Shown here piece after piece: positions 28,534-38,400 of a DNA stretch of 64,000 bases. This DNA is from Methylocystis iwaonis. Its GTDB lineage: Bacteria > Pseudomonadota > Alphaproteobacteria > Rhizobiales > Beijerinckiaceae. The stretch covers positions 1,346,001 through 1,410,000 of the forward strand of contig NZ_AP027142.1 in assembly GCF_027925385.1 (NCBI RefSeq), in the 5' to 3' direction. The position numbers were made by a program, and so were the translations under genes. Under the pieces are notes generated by a model. That model had not been told where the DNA came from and searched no databases. It saw only the letters and a list, made by a program, of their open reading frames with translations. The first letter of the stretch is position 1; each line of letters opens with the position of its first letter.

Positions 28534-29235
28534 TCAGCTCTGGCGCTGCCGGCCGTAGAGCCGGGCGCTCCAGTTTTCGGTCTTGCCGGTGTCGAGACGC
28601 CGCTGCGCCAGCGCGCGCCAACCCTCCGCCAGTTGCGGGAGCGCGGCCATGGCGGCGAGACCTTCGCGGTCGCGCGTGTCGCGGTAAAGCAGCCGGGAGA
28701 GGCGCGCGAGCGGCCAATCGGGGCAGGGGCGCTCGATCAGCGCGAGGGCGTCGCCCTCTTGCGCGACGCCTTCTTGCAGCACGCGATAATACCAGCCCGT
28801 GCGGCCGCTGCGCTGGACGCGCGCCGCCATGTCGCGCAGGCCGAAACGCAGATTGAGCTTGAAGCAGGGCTGGCGTCCCTGGCTCACCTGCAAGAGCGCG
28901 GAGCCAAAGCGGATGACGTCGCCGAGGCGGACGGTCTCCTCCGTCCAGCCGGACGTCGACAAGTTCTCGCCGAAGGCGCCGGGCGCGGCGAGGGCAGCGG
29001 CGTCGCCGATCTCCGCGCGCCAGGGCGCGTAATGATCGAATGCGTAGTGGTGCAGCGCTTTTTCTGGCCCGCCATGATGTTTGAGATCGGCCTGGGCGTC
29101 GCCTTCTAACCCCGTCTGGCCAATTCGCCATGGGCCGGGGGTGGGCGCTTTGACGATCGCGCTCGTCCGCCCGGCGTCGCCGAGCGGCGCGATTGCCCCG
29201 ATCAAAACGAGAGGATGAGCAGGAGCGAGAGTCAT
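28534..29235 (-). CDS. MOSC domain protein (YiiM-like)
   Basis: This 233-residue protein has a MOSC domain, found in molybdenum-cofactor sulfurase and in YiiM-type proteins that reduce N-hydroxylated compounds. Visible features are GLEGDAQADLKHHGGPEKAL near the N-terminus, FGENLSTSG, and the conserved cysteine in VSQGRQPCFKLNLRFGL, which would bind Mo-cofactor. The ATG at 29235 is preferred to the TTG at 29250. The divergent small-protein gene starts 100 bp away. Confidence 0.88.
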   Translation of the reverse strand: MTLAPAHPLVLIGAIAPLGDAGRTSAIVKAPTPGPWRIGQTGLEGDAQADLKHHGGPEKALHHYAFDHYAPWRAEIGDAAALAAPGAFGENLSTSGWTEETVRLGDVIRFGSALLQVSQGRQPCFKLNLRFGLRDMAARVQRSGRTGWYYRVLQEGVAQEGDALALIERPCPDWPLARLSRLLYRDTRDREGLAAMAALPQLAEGWRALAQRRLDTGKTENWSARLYGRQRQS

Positions 29236-29335
29236 GTTGGTTGGCTGCAAGGATATTTCAGGAACTCTCGGGCATAAAGGCGCATTGCCCGCGCGCCGGC
29301 AAGCGCGATTTGGGTCGTGGTTCGGGGAGGATCAC

Positions 29336-29668
29336 ATGCGAAGATCGCTCGGCCTGATTTTGCTCTTGCTGGCCGCCGCCGCGCCGGCGCGGGCCGATGT
29401 CGCCTGCCCGGTCCAGGCCTCCGGCGTTTCCGGCGTCATTGCCGATCAGAAGGATGTGATCGGCGCCGTCAATTGCCTCGGTCAGCAATTGGCGCGGCTG
29501 CGCAATGACGCGACTGTCTCCGACAGGGCGACTGCCGCCCGCATCGACGATCTTGCACGGCAGATCGCCGCGCTGCAGAGCGCCGTCAATGTTCTCGCCA
29601 AGCGGGTGGGCGCGTTGGAGGCCAATATCGTCGATAGCGAGACGCCGCTCGCCAAACGCCCGTGGTGA
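29336..29668 (+). CDS. Small periplasmic protein with helical tail, unknown function
   Basis: This 110-residue protein starts at ATG 29336 after GGGGAGG. A signal peptide (SLGLILLLLAAAAPARA) is followed by a Cys-containing segment (CPVQASGVSG, NCLGQQLARL) and a coiled-coil-like tail (RIDDLARQIAALQSAVNVLA). No family was recognised. Confidence 0.7.
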   Translation: MRRSLGLILLLLAAAAPARADVACPVQASGVSGVIADQKDVIGAVNCLGQQLARLRNDATVSDRATAARIDDLARQIAALQSAVNVLAKRVGALEANIVDSETPLAKRPW

Positions 29669-29756
29669 CGGCGAGGTAAGGTAAGGGCGCCGCAAAGCAG
29701 CCATTTTTCGGCTGGACTTTTGAGCGAATCTCAATCGGGCCAACGAGGGTCTAGAG

Positions 29757-30020
29757 ATGCGGATTTCTAGTTTATTTGCCGTCCTGGCTTTGGGCGCGGC
29801 GCTCGGCGCCTGCGAGTCGACGACGCCGGCCGAGCAGCGGGCGATGGATGACGCGCGCTGCAAATCCTACGGTTTCAAGCGCGGGACGGATGGTTTCTCC
29901 AAATGTCTTCTGGACGTCGACCTCGACCGCTCGGCCGACCGCCGGGAACGGCGGATGGAGCTCTCGACCTATCCGCGTTTCTATGGCGGATTCGGCGGCC
30001 CCTATTGGCGTTATTGGTGA
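29757..30020 (+). CDS. Small lipoprotein, unknown function
   Basis: This 87-residue protein has a lipoprotein signal with lipobox LGAC (cysteine near residue 19, LFAVLALGAALGACEST). The mature part carries ARCKSYGFKRGTDGFSKCLL, a pattern of two spaced cysteines seen in several small alphaproteobacterial lipoproteins, and an aromatic C-terminus (FYGGFGGPYWRYW). Its role is unknown. Confidence 0.78.
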   Translation: MRISSLFAVLALGAALGACESTTPAEQRAMDDARCKSYGFKRGTDGFSKCLLDVDLDRSADRRERRMELSTYPRFYGGFGGPYWRYW

Positions 30021-30033
30021 GGCGCTCGTTTTA

Positions 30034-30153
30034 CCGTCATTGCGAGCATTTTTTCGAAGTCGGGTATACCCGACTTCGCAGAAGTGCGAAGCAATCCAGA
30101 GCAGCGGTCGCGACTCTGGATTGCTTCGTCGCTTTCGCTCCTCGCAATGACGG
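30034..30153. repeat. REP-A copy 4, carrying an inserted palindrome
   Basis: The outer arms are normal (CCGTCATTGCGAG, CTCGCAATGACGG), but the left arm contains an extra block with the perfect 24-base palindrome at 30055-30078, centred on GGGTATACCC. The element is therefore about 35 bp longer than its eight siblings. Confidence 0.85.
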
Positions 30154-30164
30154 GAATGACAGCG

Positions 30165-31379
30165 TCACATGCTGCCGCGGATATGTTCGCGCAGCACGGG
30201 GTAGATATGATTGTCCCAACGCCTGCCGTTGAACACCCCATAATGGCCGACGCCGGCCTGCATGTGATGTGACTTCATATAAGGGCGCAGGCCGCTGCAC
30301 AGGTCTTGCGCGGCGAGCGTCTGGCCGATGGCGCAAATGTCGTCCTTCTCGCCCTCGACCGTGAGCAGGAAGGTTTTCTTGATGGCGCGGGGTTCGACCT
30401 TGCGCCCTTTGAAGGTCAGATTGCCTTCGGGCAGGGCGTATTTCTGGAAAACGGTCTCGATCGTGTGCAGATAAAAATCCGCATCGAGATCCATGATCGC
30501 GAAATATTCCTCGTAAAATGTTCGGATCTGGTCGGCCTTGGCGTGATCGCCGTCGACACGGTGCTTGAAGAGGTCGGCGAAGGCGTTCCGGTGCCGATCC
30601 ATATTCATGCTCATGAAGGCCGAAAGCTGCATGAAGCCCGGATAGACGCGCCGCCCTGCGCCCGGCAGGCCATGCGGCACCTTGCTGATCATCTTCTCGC
30701 GGAACCACTCGATCGGCTTGGAGGTGGCGAACTCATTGACCTTGGTGGGCGAGATGCGGGTGTCGATCGGCCCCGCCATCAGCGTCAGGCTGGCCGGCGT
30801 ATCGGGGTCCTGGTCCTGCGCCATCAGCGCCACGGCGGCGAGCGCCGGGACGGTGGGCTGGCAGACGGCCACGAGATGCGACTGTGGTCCCATAAATTTC
30901 AGGAAGTCGATGATATGCTGGACGAAATCCTCGAAGCCGAAGGTCCCCTCATGAAGCGGAACGTCGCGCGGGTTGCGCCAGTCGCTGACATAGACCTCGT
31001 GGTCGCGCAGCATGGTGCGGATCGTGCCGCGCAGGAGCGTCGCGAAATGGCCCGACATGGGCGCGAGCAGCAGCACGCGCGGCTCGCCGCTCGCGCCCTG
31101 GCGGGAAAAGCGCAGCAGGTCGCAGAAAGGGGTTGTCGCGACGACCTCCTCGACCACGGGCACCGTCTCGCCCGCGTCGGTCGTCACCTCCGCAATGCCG
31201 TAGTCCGGCCGGCGATGCGTGAAGCCGCCAAGCGCCACGAGCTCGTGATAGGCCTGAAAGCAGCGCAGGGGCGCGGCGAATTGCATCGTCCCCCAGAGGC
31301 TCAGGATGCGTTCGCTGCTTGCCGCCGCCAGGCGAATCTGGTCGGAGAGGTCGGCATAGGCCTTATAGGCGTTATACAT
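30165..31379 (-). CDS. phaZ: Intracellular polyhydroxyalkanoate depolymerase
   Basis: This protein of about 404 residues hydrolyses stored polyhydroxybutyrate granules to feed carbon back to the cell. The family lipase-like box has cysteine as nucleophile (HLVAVCQPTVPALAAVAL), an aspartate occurs in the TVEGEKDDICAIGQ region, and the catalytic histidine lies in GVGHYGVFNGRRWDNHIYP. The PHB_depo_C domain occupies the second half. I chose the ATG at 31379 (MYNAYKAYADLSDQ), which matches where homologues begin; ATG 31436 and TTG 31481 are also in frame. No phaABC genes are in the window. Confidence 0.92.
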   Translation of the reverse strand: MYNAYKAYADLSDQIRLAAASSERILSLWGTMQFAAPLRCFQAYHELVALGGFTHRRPDYGIAEVTTDAGETVPVVEEVVATTPFCDLLRFSRQGASGEPRVLLLAPMSGHFATLLRGTIRTMLRDHEVYVSDWRNPRDVPLHEGTFGFEDFVQHIIDFLKFMGPQSHLVAVCQPTVPALAAVALMAQDQDPDTPASLTLMAGPIDTRISPTKVNEFATSKPIEWFREKMISKVPHGLPGAGRRVYPGFMQLSAFMSMNMDRHRNAFADLFKHRVDGDHAKADQIRTFYEEYFAIMDLDADFYLHTIETVFQKYALPEGNLTFKGRKVEPRAIKKTFLLTVEGEKDDICAIGQTLAAQDLCSGLRPYMKSHHMQAGVGHYGVFNGRRWDNHIYPVLREHIRGSM

Positions 31380-31493
31380 GCGCTGGAATGAGACCCCTGG
31401 GTTTCGGTAGCATGTGGCGAGCAAGGGCTGTGCCATTGCTCGAAAAATTGGCACATGGCTTGCTCTGGGCCATTGAGTCAATGAGGAAAATCG

Positions 31494-32150
31494 ATGCCGA
31501 CCGCGACGCTTACCATCAGCAGCAAGAACTATTCGTCCTGGTCGCTTCGCGGCTGGCTGTTGATGAAGCTTTCCGGCCTTCCCTTCGAGGAGATCACGGT
31601 CGACCCCGACGACGCGACGGCGCGCGAGGAGATTCTGCTGCTCTCGCCCTCGATCCGCGTGCCCTGTCTCACCTACGGCGATTTCAGGATTTGGGACACT
31701 TTGGCGATCGGCGAGTTCCTCAATGAGATCGCGCCGGACGCCAAGCTACTGCCGGCCGATCGCCTGAGCCGGGCGCGTTGCCGCTCGATCTGCGGCGAGC
31801 TGCACTCGGGCTTCAATGCGCTGCGCTCGGCGCTGCCGATGAACCTCAAGGGGCATTTCCCGAAATTCAAAGTGTGGTCGAAGGCGCAGGGCGACGTCGC
31901 GCGCGTCGCGGAAATCTGGCGCGAGAGCATCGAGCTGCACGGCGGGCCCTATCTCTTCGGCGATCGGATTTCCATGGCGGACGCCATGTATGCGCCGGTG
32001 GTGACCCGCTTCCGCACCTATGACGTCGCGCTCGATCCTCTCTGCGAGGACTATTGCGACCGCATTCTCGCCTGGCCGGCGATGCAGGAATGGCTCGAGG
32101 CGGCGAAGCTGGAGAAGGACGAGATCGAAGAGCTCGAGGTCGAGTTCTGA
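31494..32150 (+). CDS. Glutathione S-transferase family protein
   Basis: This 218-residue protein has a thioredoxin-like N-terminal domain (TLTISSKNYSSWSLRGWLLM) with the SYS/SSW segment at the glutathione site, the conserved cis-Pro (RVPCLTYGDF) and SNAIL-like IWDTLAIGEFL, and an all-helical C-terminal domain (GPYLFGDRISMADAMYAPVV, with the N-capping SMAD motif). It is divergent from phaZ, about 115 bp away. The substrate is unknown. Confidence 0.92.
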   Translation: MPTATLTISSKNYSSWSLRGWLLMKLSGLPFEEITVDPDDATAREEILLLSPSIRVPCLTYGDFRIWDTLAIGEFLNEIAPDAKLLPADRLSRARCRSICGELHSGFNALRSALPMNLKGHFPKFKVWSKAQGDVARVAEIWRESIELHGGPYLFGDRISMADAMYAPVVTRFRTYDVALDPLCEDYCDRILAWPAMQEWLEAAKLEKDEIEELEVEF

Positions 32151-32241
32151 AAATCCAATTTTCGGAAATCTTCTTCTCTAGGAACGTCCTGCAATAAAGG
32201 CGGTTCTTCCGGAAGCGCGAATGCGCGCCGGAGGATGCGTT

Positions 32242-33222
32242 ATGGCGGCGAATGAGGCTCCTTCAGCAAATCCTGCGGCAGTCGAGCGGGGCAGGGCGGC
32301 GGCGACGCCGTCTGAAATCCCGTCGCGCGGCTGGAAGGATGTGCTGGCGCGCGTCTATGACGATATCAACCAGCACCGCATTCTCGCCATCGCCGCGGGC
32401 GTCACTTTCTATGCGCTGCTGGCGATCTTTCCCGCCATCGCCGCCTTTGTGGCGATCTACGGGCTCGTCGCCGACCCTTCGACGATCAGCGGTCATCTTC
32501 AGGCCCTCTCGGGCTTTCTGCCCGCCGAAGGCCTGTCGATCATCGGCGATCAAATCCGCCGCGTCGCCGCGCAGGGCGCGACAAAGCTCGGGCTCGCCTC
32601 GGTCATCGGGCTGCTGTTTTCGCTCTGGAGCGCCAATGCCGGCATGAAGGCGATCTTCGACGCGCTCAATGTCGTTTATCAGGAAGAGGAGAAGCGCGGC
32701 TTCTTCAAGCTCAACGCCATATCGCTGGGCTTCACGCTCGCAGGCATGGCGCTGCTTGCCCTTTCCCTGGGCGCCATGGTGATCTTGCCGCGCGCGCTTG
32801 AAGCGGTTGGGCTCCCCGCGCTCGAAACCTGGACTTCGTGGCTGCGCTGGCCGGCTTTGGTCATCGTCATCGCGATCGCGACCTCGGTCATCTATCGCTA
32901 TGGGCCGAGCCGCGACCGGGCGCAATGGCGCTGGGTGAGCTGGGGCGCCGCTTTCGCAGCGATCTTCTGGTTGATCGCCTCGCTGCTTTTCTCTTGGTAT
33001 GCGGCCAATCTGGGCAAGTTCAACGAAACCTATGGGTCGCTCGGCGCGGCCATCGGCTTTATGCTGTGGCTGTGGGTGTCGGCGATTGTGCTGCTGGTCG
33101 GCGCCGAACTCGACGCCGAGATGGAGCATCAGACGGCGAAAGACACGACAACGGGCGCGCCGCAACCCTTGGGCGAGCGCGGCGCCGTGATGGCGGATAC
33201 GATTGGCCAGCCGAAGTCGTAG
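32242..33222 (+). CDS. YihY/BrkB-family inner-membrane protein
   Basis: This 326-residue protein has six membrane helices after a soluble N-terminus. Family landmarks include AIAAGVTFYALLAIFPAIAA, SLWSANAGMKAIFDALNVVY, and the C-terminal WYAANLGKFNETYGSLGAAI followed by MLWLWVSAIVLLVGAELDAE. The ATG at 32242 follows GGAGGA. Family members were once called RNase BN in error; the true function is unknown. Confidence 0.92.
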   Translation: MAANEAPSANPAAVERGRAAATPSEIPSRGWKDVLARVYDDINQHRILAIAAGVTFYALLAIFPAIAAFVAIYGLVADPSTISGHLQALSGFLPAEGLSIIGDQIRRVAAQGATKLGLASVIGLLFSLWSANAGMKAIFDALNVVYQEEEKRGFFKLNAISLGFTLAGMALLALSLGAMVILPRALEAVGLPALETWTSWLRWPALVIVIAIATSVIYRYGPSRDRAQWRWVSWGAAFAAIFWLIASLLFSWYAANLGKFNETYGSLGAAIGFMLWLWVSAIVLLVGAELDAEMEHQTAKDTTTGAPQPLGERGAVMADTIGQPKS

Positions 33223-33225
33223 CCG

Positions 33226-33308
33226 CCGTCATTGCGAGGAGCAGAGCGACGAAGCAATCCAGAGCCCCATCGCGGCCCTGGATTGCTTCGCTTCGCTCGC
33301 AATGACGG
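33226..33308. repeat. REP-A palindromic repeat, copy 5
   Basis: Outer arms are CCGTCATTGCGAG and CTCGCAATGACGG. It starts four bases after the YihY stop codon and separates the convergent YihY and antiporter genes. Confidence 0.9.
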
Positions 33309-33333
33309 TCGGAATGATGGCGACCCGATCGAT

Positions 33334-34398
33334 TTAGCCCCACCAGAAAATCGCGGCGATGATCGCGTAGAGGCCGATGAGCGCCGCGCCGTCGACCATG
33401 TCGGCCTGGCCGTCGACGGTCACCACCGTCACGACCAGGACGGAAAAAAACAGCGCGACCGCCAGGATCGGCGGGACGGCGAGCGTGAAGGCCGCGCCGC
33501 CCATGGTAAAGCTCGCCAGCACCAGGACCGGCACAATGACCACCGCGACCTGAAGCGCGCTCGTCAGCACGACGCTGACCGCAAGCTCCGATTTGCCCGC
33601 CGCAGCAAGGCGCACGCCCACGACATTCTCGATCGCATTGCCAGCGATGGCGACGACGACGAGCCCCGCGAAAGTCTGGCTCAACCCGAGCGTATCGATC
33701 GCGGGCTCCAGCGCCTCGACGAACCAATCGGAGACCAGCGCCGCGCCGCCGGCGCAGACGAGCAGCACGGCGATCGCGGTCGAGAGCGGCCAGGCGTGGG
33801 CGCGCGCATGGGCCTCCGCCGGCACGGCGCGCTGGCCTTGCTCGAGCATCGATTTCGTCAGGATCGCGAAGACCAGCAGCAACACGACGGCGCAGACAAC
33901 GGCAAGCTCCTGCTCATGCGACGCGGCCGCCAGATGCAGCTCGTTTGCGAGCGTCGGCAGGACCAGCGCCGAGACGGCGAGCAGCAGGAGCGAAGCGATC
34001 ATGCGGGGCGTCCGGGCGTTGAATTCCAGCACGCCATGGCGCCACCCGCCCACGACAAAGGCGAGGCCCAGCACCAGCAGGACATTGGCGAGGATCGAGC
34101 CAATCAACGAGGCCTGCACCACGGTGACTAGTCCCGCTTGCAGTGAGAAGATACACACGAAAAGTTCGGGAAGACTTCCCACTGCCGATTGGATGAGCCC
34201 TGTTGTCGAGGGGCTCAAGTGATTGCCGACTTGATCCGTCGCCTCGCCGATGACATGAGCGACGCCGGCGAGCGCGAGCGCGCAGGCCAGGAAGCTGACG
34301 ATCGCGCCGGCATGTAAGACATGCGTGGCGCCAGCCACGCCGACGAGCGCGGCAGAGGCGCCCATGACAATCATTTCCTGGCGATCAATTGCGGCCAC
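33334..34398 (-). CDS. Calcium/cation:proton antiporter (CaCA family, CAX-like)
   Basis: This 354-residue protein has about eleven membrane helices and the two CaCA alpha-repeats: LIQSAVGSLPELFVCIFSLQ in the first half and VVVAIAGNAIENVVGVRLAA in the second. The GSLPE and GNAIE acidic motifs are those of CAX Ca2+/H+ exchangers. The start is GTG at 34398 with AAGGA eight bases upstream. Confidence 0.9.
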   Translation of the reverse strand: MAAIDRQEMIVMGASAALVGVAGATHVLHAGAIVSFLACALALAGVAHVIGEATDQVGNHLSPSTTGLIQSAVGSLPELFVCIFSLQAGLVTVVQASLIGSILANVLLVLGLAFVVGGWRHGVLEFNARTPRMIASLLLLAVSALVLPTLANELHLAAASHEQELAVVCAVVLLLVFAILTKSMLEQGQRAVPAEAHARAHAWPLSTAIAVLLVCAGGAALVSDWFVEALEPAIDTLGLSQTFAGLVVVAIAGNAIENVVGVRLAAAGKSELAVSVVLTSALQVAVVIVPVLVLASFTMGGAAFTLAVPPILAVALFFSVLVVTVVTVDGQADMVDGAALIGLYAIIAAIFWWG

Positions 34399-34422
34399 CT
34401 ATGCATCCTTTCAAACTTTCGC

Positions 34423-34502
34423 CCGTCATTGCGAGCGAAGCAATCCAGGGCGGCGATGCGGCCCTGGATTGCTTCATCGGCTCCGCCTCCTCGCAATGAC
34501 GG
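34423..34502. repeat. REP-A palindromic repeat, copy 6
   Basis: Outer arms are CCGTCATTGCGAG and CTCGCAATGACGG. The element lies upstream of the antiporter and of the next plus-strand gene, in a gap (34399-34679) that otherwise shows no gene. Confidence 0.9.
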
Positions 34503-34679
34503 ATTTATGGGACGCATCGTGACGGCTCGGCTCGCGCCAATCAAGGGCAGTCGCGCCGACGAGACGCCGCCTGCGGCGGCTCCTCATCAAGATGAGGAAG
34601 TCTGTTCGCGCGGGACCGGGCGAAGTTGCGCCGCCCCGGCTTTTGCGCTTCGATGCAGCGAGATTTGGAGGTTCGCGAT

Positions 34680-35066
34680 ATGATGAAGTCGACGCTTGCG
34701 CGCGTTCTCCTCGCGATGACTTTATGGGGCTGGAGCCATGCGGCGGCGCAGTCGTCTCCCTTCTCGTGCACGCTGCTCGAAACAGAAGCCTTCCTTCCCG
34801 AGCTTTCGACATTCAGCGGCTATCGTTGGATCGAGTGTCGCGCCGAGGAGACCGTCGATATCGACGGCGTCGCTATCAACAACGGCAAATGCGACGCCTT
34901 TGATTACGGCTACGCCGGTCGCCGCTTCGTCGCAGGCCAGCCGATCTACATCCCTTACGCCTGCATGAGTCCGGTTACGCTGGCCATCGAAGCGAATGGC
35001 GTGATAACCAAGCAGCGTTTGCGCCAGCGCGATTTCCGCACGCCTGGAGTCACGCGCGCTTTTTGA
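34680..35066 (+). CDS. Secreted protein of unknown function
   Basis: This 128-residue protein starts at ATG 34680 (or 34683) after TTGGAGG. A signal peptide (STLARVLLAMTLWGWSHAAA) is followed by a beta-rich mature domain with four cysteines (FSCTLLETEAF, WIECRAEETV, NNGKCDAFDYGY, IYIPYACMSP). Two disulphide bonds in the periplasm are plausible. No family was recognised. Confidence 0.7.
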   Translation: MMKSTLARVLLAMTLWGWSHAAAQSSPFSCTLLETEAFLPELSTFSGYRWIECRAEETVDIDGVAINNGKCDAFDYGYAGRRFVAGQPIYIPYACMSPVTLAIEANGVITKQRLRQRDFRTPGVTRAF

Positions 35067-35118
35067 TTCGAGAAAAGTGTCTCTCAACTTTTGTCGAAAA
35101 CGGGCTCTTACGAGGACG

Positions 35119-35349
35119 ATGATGCGTTGGCTGTTCCTTTTTGTGGCTGCGGCGGTTCTCGCGGGATGTAACAGCCCTGGGTCCAGAGACGTTGCGAACG
35201 CTCAATATGCCGCCGATTCCTACGAGCAATCTTCGGCGGCCTACCGGATGTGCGCTGCGCAGAACGCAAGCGACCCGCAAAAATGCGACGCTCTGGCCCA
35301 TGTGATGGAAGCCGACAAAAAGCGTTACGAAGCCACAGCTCGAAACTGA
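35119..35349 (+). CDS. Small lipoprotein, unknown function
   Basis: This 76-residue protein starts at ATG 35119 (MM pair) after ACGAGGA. It has the lipobox LAGC (WLFLFVAAAVLAGCNSPGS), and a mature part with two cysteines (RMCAAQNASDPQKCDALAHV). It may be co-transcribed with the secreted protein 50 bp upstream. Confidence 0.7.
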   Translation: MMRWLFLFVAAAVLAGCNSPGSRDVANAQYAADSYEQSSAAYRMCAAQNASDPQKCDALAHVMEADKKRYEATARN

Positions 35350-35449
35350 ATGCGGGGCGGCGTCCGCGCATTGTACAGTTCAAGAAAACATAAAGCCGTC
35401 TCATTTGATCGGCATCTCCATCTCATGTATTTCGTGGTTTTAATTTGGC

Positions 35450-38400
35450 GTGAGCGCAGATTGCATGGAGAATCTGACAGGCGATCACTTTTGGCTGACC
35501 AGTTGGGCAAGCGATCCTGAAGGACGCGCCAGCTACGTCGATCCAGCCTGGTCCGAATTCACCGGTCAAAGCCTGGAGCAGGCGCGCGCGGGCTGGATCG
35601 AAGCGGTTCACCCGGAGGACCGTGAGCGAGTCGGCGCGGCTTGGACGCGTGCATTCAACGCCCGCGCGCCCTATCGCGCCGAATATCGGGTCAGGCGTTT
35701 CGATGGCGTCTACCACCGAACCTTCTCCGCGGCGGCGCCACGCTTCGACGAAAGCGGCGTTTTCCAAGGTTACGTTGGTTCTGTCGTCGACATCGAGGCG
35801 CGCCGCGCGGCGGAAGATGCGCTGCGCGAAAGCGAGGAGCGATTTCGCGCCTTGACCGAGTCTTACGCTCAGGCCGTTTGGGAAGCCGACGCCCATGGCG
35901 CAATCGTCTCCGACAGCCCGAGCTGGCGCGCTTATACGGGCCAGACGCTCGAAAATTTTCTCGGCTATGGATGGCTCGACGCCGTTCATCCCGACGATCG
36001 CGCGCATGCGGAGGAGCGGTGGCGGGAAGCCGTCGCAATGCGCGCGCCATATGACGCGGAATACCGGCTCAAATGGAACGGCGGCGGCTGGCGCTGGACC
36101 AATGTCCGCGGCGCGCCTCTGTTCGATCGCGACGGATCGGTGCGCAAATGGGTGGGCGTCAATTTCGACATCCATGCGCGCAAATTGGCGCAGGAAGCGC
36201 TGCGCGAGAGTGAAAGTTTGATGCGTCTCGCGCAGGACGCGGCGCATGCCGGCTCCTGGGAATGGAGCTCGGAAAATAATCGCGCGGTCTGGTCGAAGAA
36301 TCTCTGGGCGCTTTACGGTCTCGATATCGGCGCCTGCGAAGCGTCTTTCGAAAATTGGGCGAAATCTATTCATGAAGACGACCGCGAGCGCGTGACCGCG
36401 GCGGTCCTGGCGGCGGGGCGCGCGGGCGAGGAATTCGAGCTTCAGTGGCGCGTCAATCTTCCAAGCGATCAGGCGCCCAGATGGTTGCTGTCGAGAGGCC
36501 GGCCCGTTATGGGGCCGGACGGCGCGCCGGAGCGTTACTATGGCGTCGTCCTCGACGTGTCCGAACTCAAGAACGCCGAAGAGGCGCTGCGCGCCAGCGA
36601 GCGTCGTTACCGCCTGTTGTATGAATCGCAGCGCGATCCTTTCGTGCGCGTCGCCATGGACGGCCGCATTCTGGAGGTCAACGACCTTTATCGCGACATG
36701 CTCGGTTATTCGGAAGAAGAACTGCGTGGTCTGACGTATCAAGAGCTCACGCCCGAAAAATGGCATGCGATGGAGGCCGCGATCGTCCGGGAGCAGATCC
36801 TGCCGCGCGGCTATTCGGAGGTCTACGAGAAGGAATATCGCCGCAAGGACGGAGGTGTTTTTCCCGTCGAGTTACGCACTGTTCTCTCCAAAGATGGAAA
36901 TGGCGCGCCGGACGCGATGTGGGGAATTGTCCGGGACATCTCCGACCGAAAACTCTCGGAGCAAATTTTGCGCGAACGCGAAGAGCGGCTGCGCATCGCT
37001 TTGGACGCCGCAAAATTCGGCTCCTTCGCTTATTATCCGCAAAGCGGCAAGGTCGTCTGGGACGCCCAGATGAAAAGGATTTGGGGCCTCGAGCCAGACG
37101 AGGACATCCGCTTTGAAGAGGCGTTCGAGCGCATTCATCCCGCCGACCGCGCGCGCGTTCGCCAAGCGGTCGAAGCTTGCTTGAGTCCGGAATGCGCTTG
37201 CGGCTTTCAGGCCGAGTTCCGCGTCATCCTGCCGGACGGGTCGGTGAATTGGCACGGCGTCAGCGGGCGGGCCTATTTCGAGGACGGTCCCGGAGGCGAG
37301 CGCAAGCCCGTGCGCATGACGGGCGTGGAAGCGGATATTACGGACCGCAAAAATGCGGAAGAGGCGCTGCGAGACGCCGACCGGCGGAAGGATGAGCTCA
37401 TCGCCATGCTGGCGCATGAGCTGCGCAATCCGCTCGTCCCTATCCACAATGGCGTTCATCTGCTGAGAGCGCGCGCGCAGAGAGGCGTCGAATCCGACCC
37501 GCAGTTGCTCGATATGATGGAGCGTCAGGTGACGCATCTTGTGCGCCTCGTCGACGATCTCCTCGAAATTTCGCGCATCGCCAGGGGGAGAATAGAGCTG
37601 CGCCGCGAGCCGACGGACATCGCAACAGTTTTGCGCAACGCTTTGGAGACGAGCCGGCCGTCGATCGAGAAAGGGCGTCACGGCGCCGCGCTTTCCACGC
37701 CGCCGGAGACATTGCTCGTTTACGGCGATCCTGTGCGGCTCACGCAGGTTTTCGCCAATATTCTGAACAATGCGGCAAAATACACCCCGGAGGGCGGACG
37801 CATCGAAATCCTTGCCGAACGCAGGGGGCGGGAAGCGGTCGTGATCGTCAGAGACAACGGCCGCGGCATGGGGCCCGAGGCGTTGTCGCATGTTTTCGAG
37901 CCTTTCGCCCAGACGGGGAACCCGTCCAACGACAGCGGCCTCGGCATTGGCCTCACCCTCGTCCGCAAGCTGGTGGAGCTGCACGGCGGCTCGATCGAAG
38001 CGGCAAGCGAAGGGCTCGGCAGAGGGAGCGTCTTTATGGTGCGCCTCCCTGTGAGCGTTTCGGCGGCGGATGCGGCGGAGCCTGCCAAGCGCGTCGAGGC
38101 CAGGGCGGCGCCGGCCGGCCGGCGCGCGCTGGTGATCGACGACGAGCGCGACGTCGCGGATACTTTGGCGATGGTGCTCGATCTGCTCGGGGCTTCGGTG
38201 CGCGTGACCTATGGCGGGCGAGACGGGCTGCGCGAAGTGACGGTCTTCGAACCGGACATCGTGTTTCTCGATCTCGGCATGCCTTTGCAGGACGGCTTCG
38301 AAACCGCGCGGTTGATACGGCAGAGCGAGATTGGCCGCAGGCTGACGCTCGTCGCGCTCACCGGCTGGGGACAGGCGGAGGATCGCGCAAAAACGCGCGA

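Noticed and set aside
30306..31391. Plus-strand frame of 361 codons opposite phaZ
   Set aside because: It is a complementary shadow of the phaZ gene with unnatural composition.
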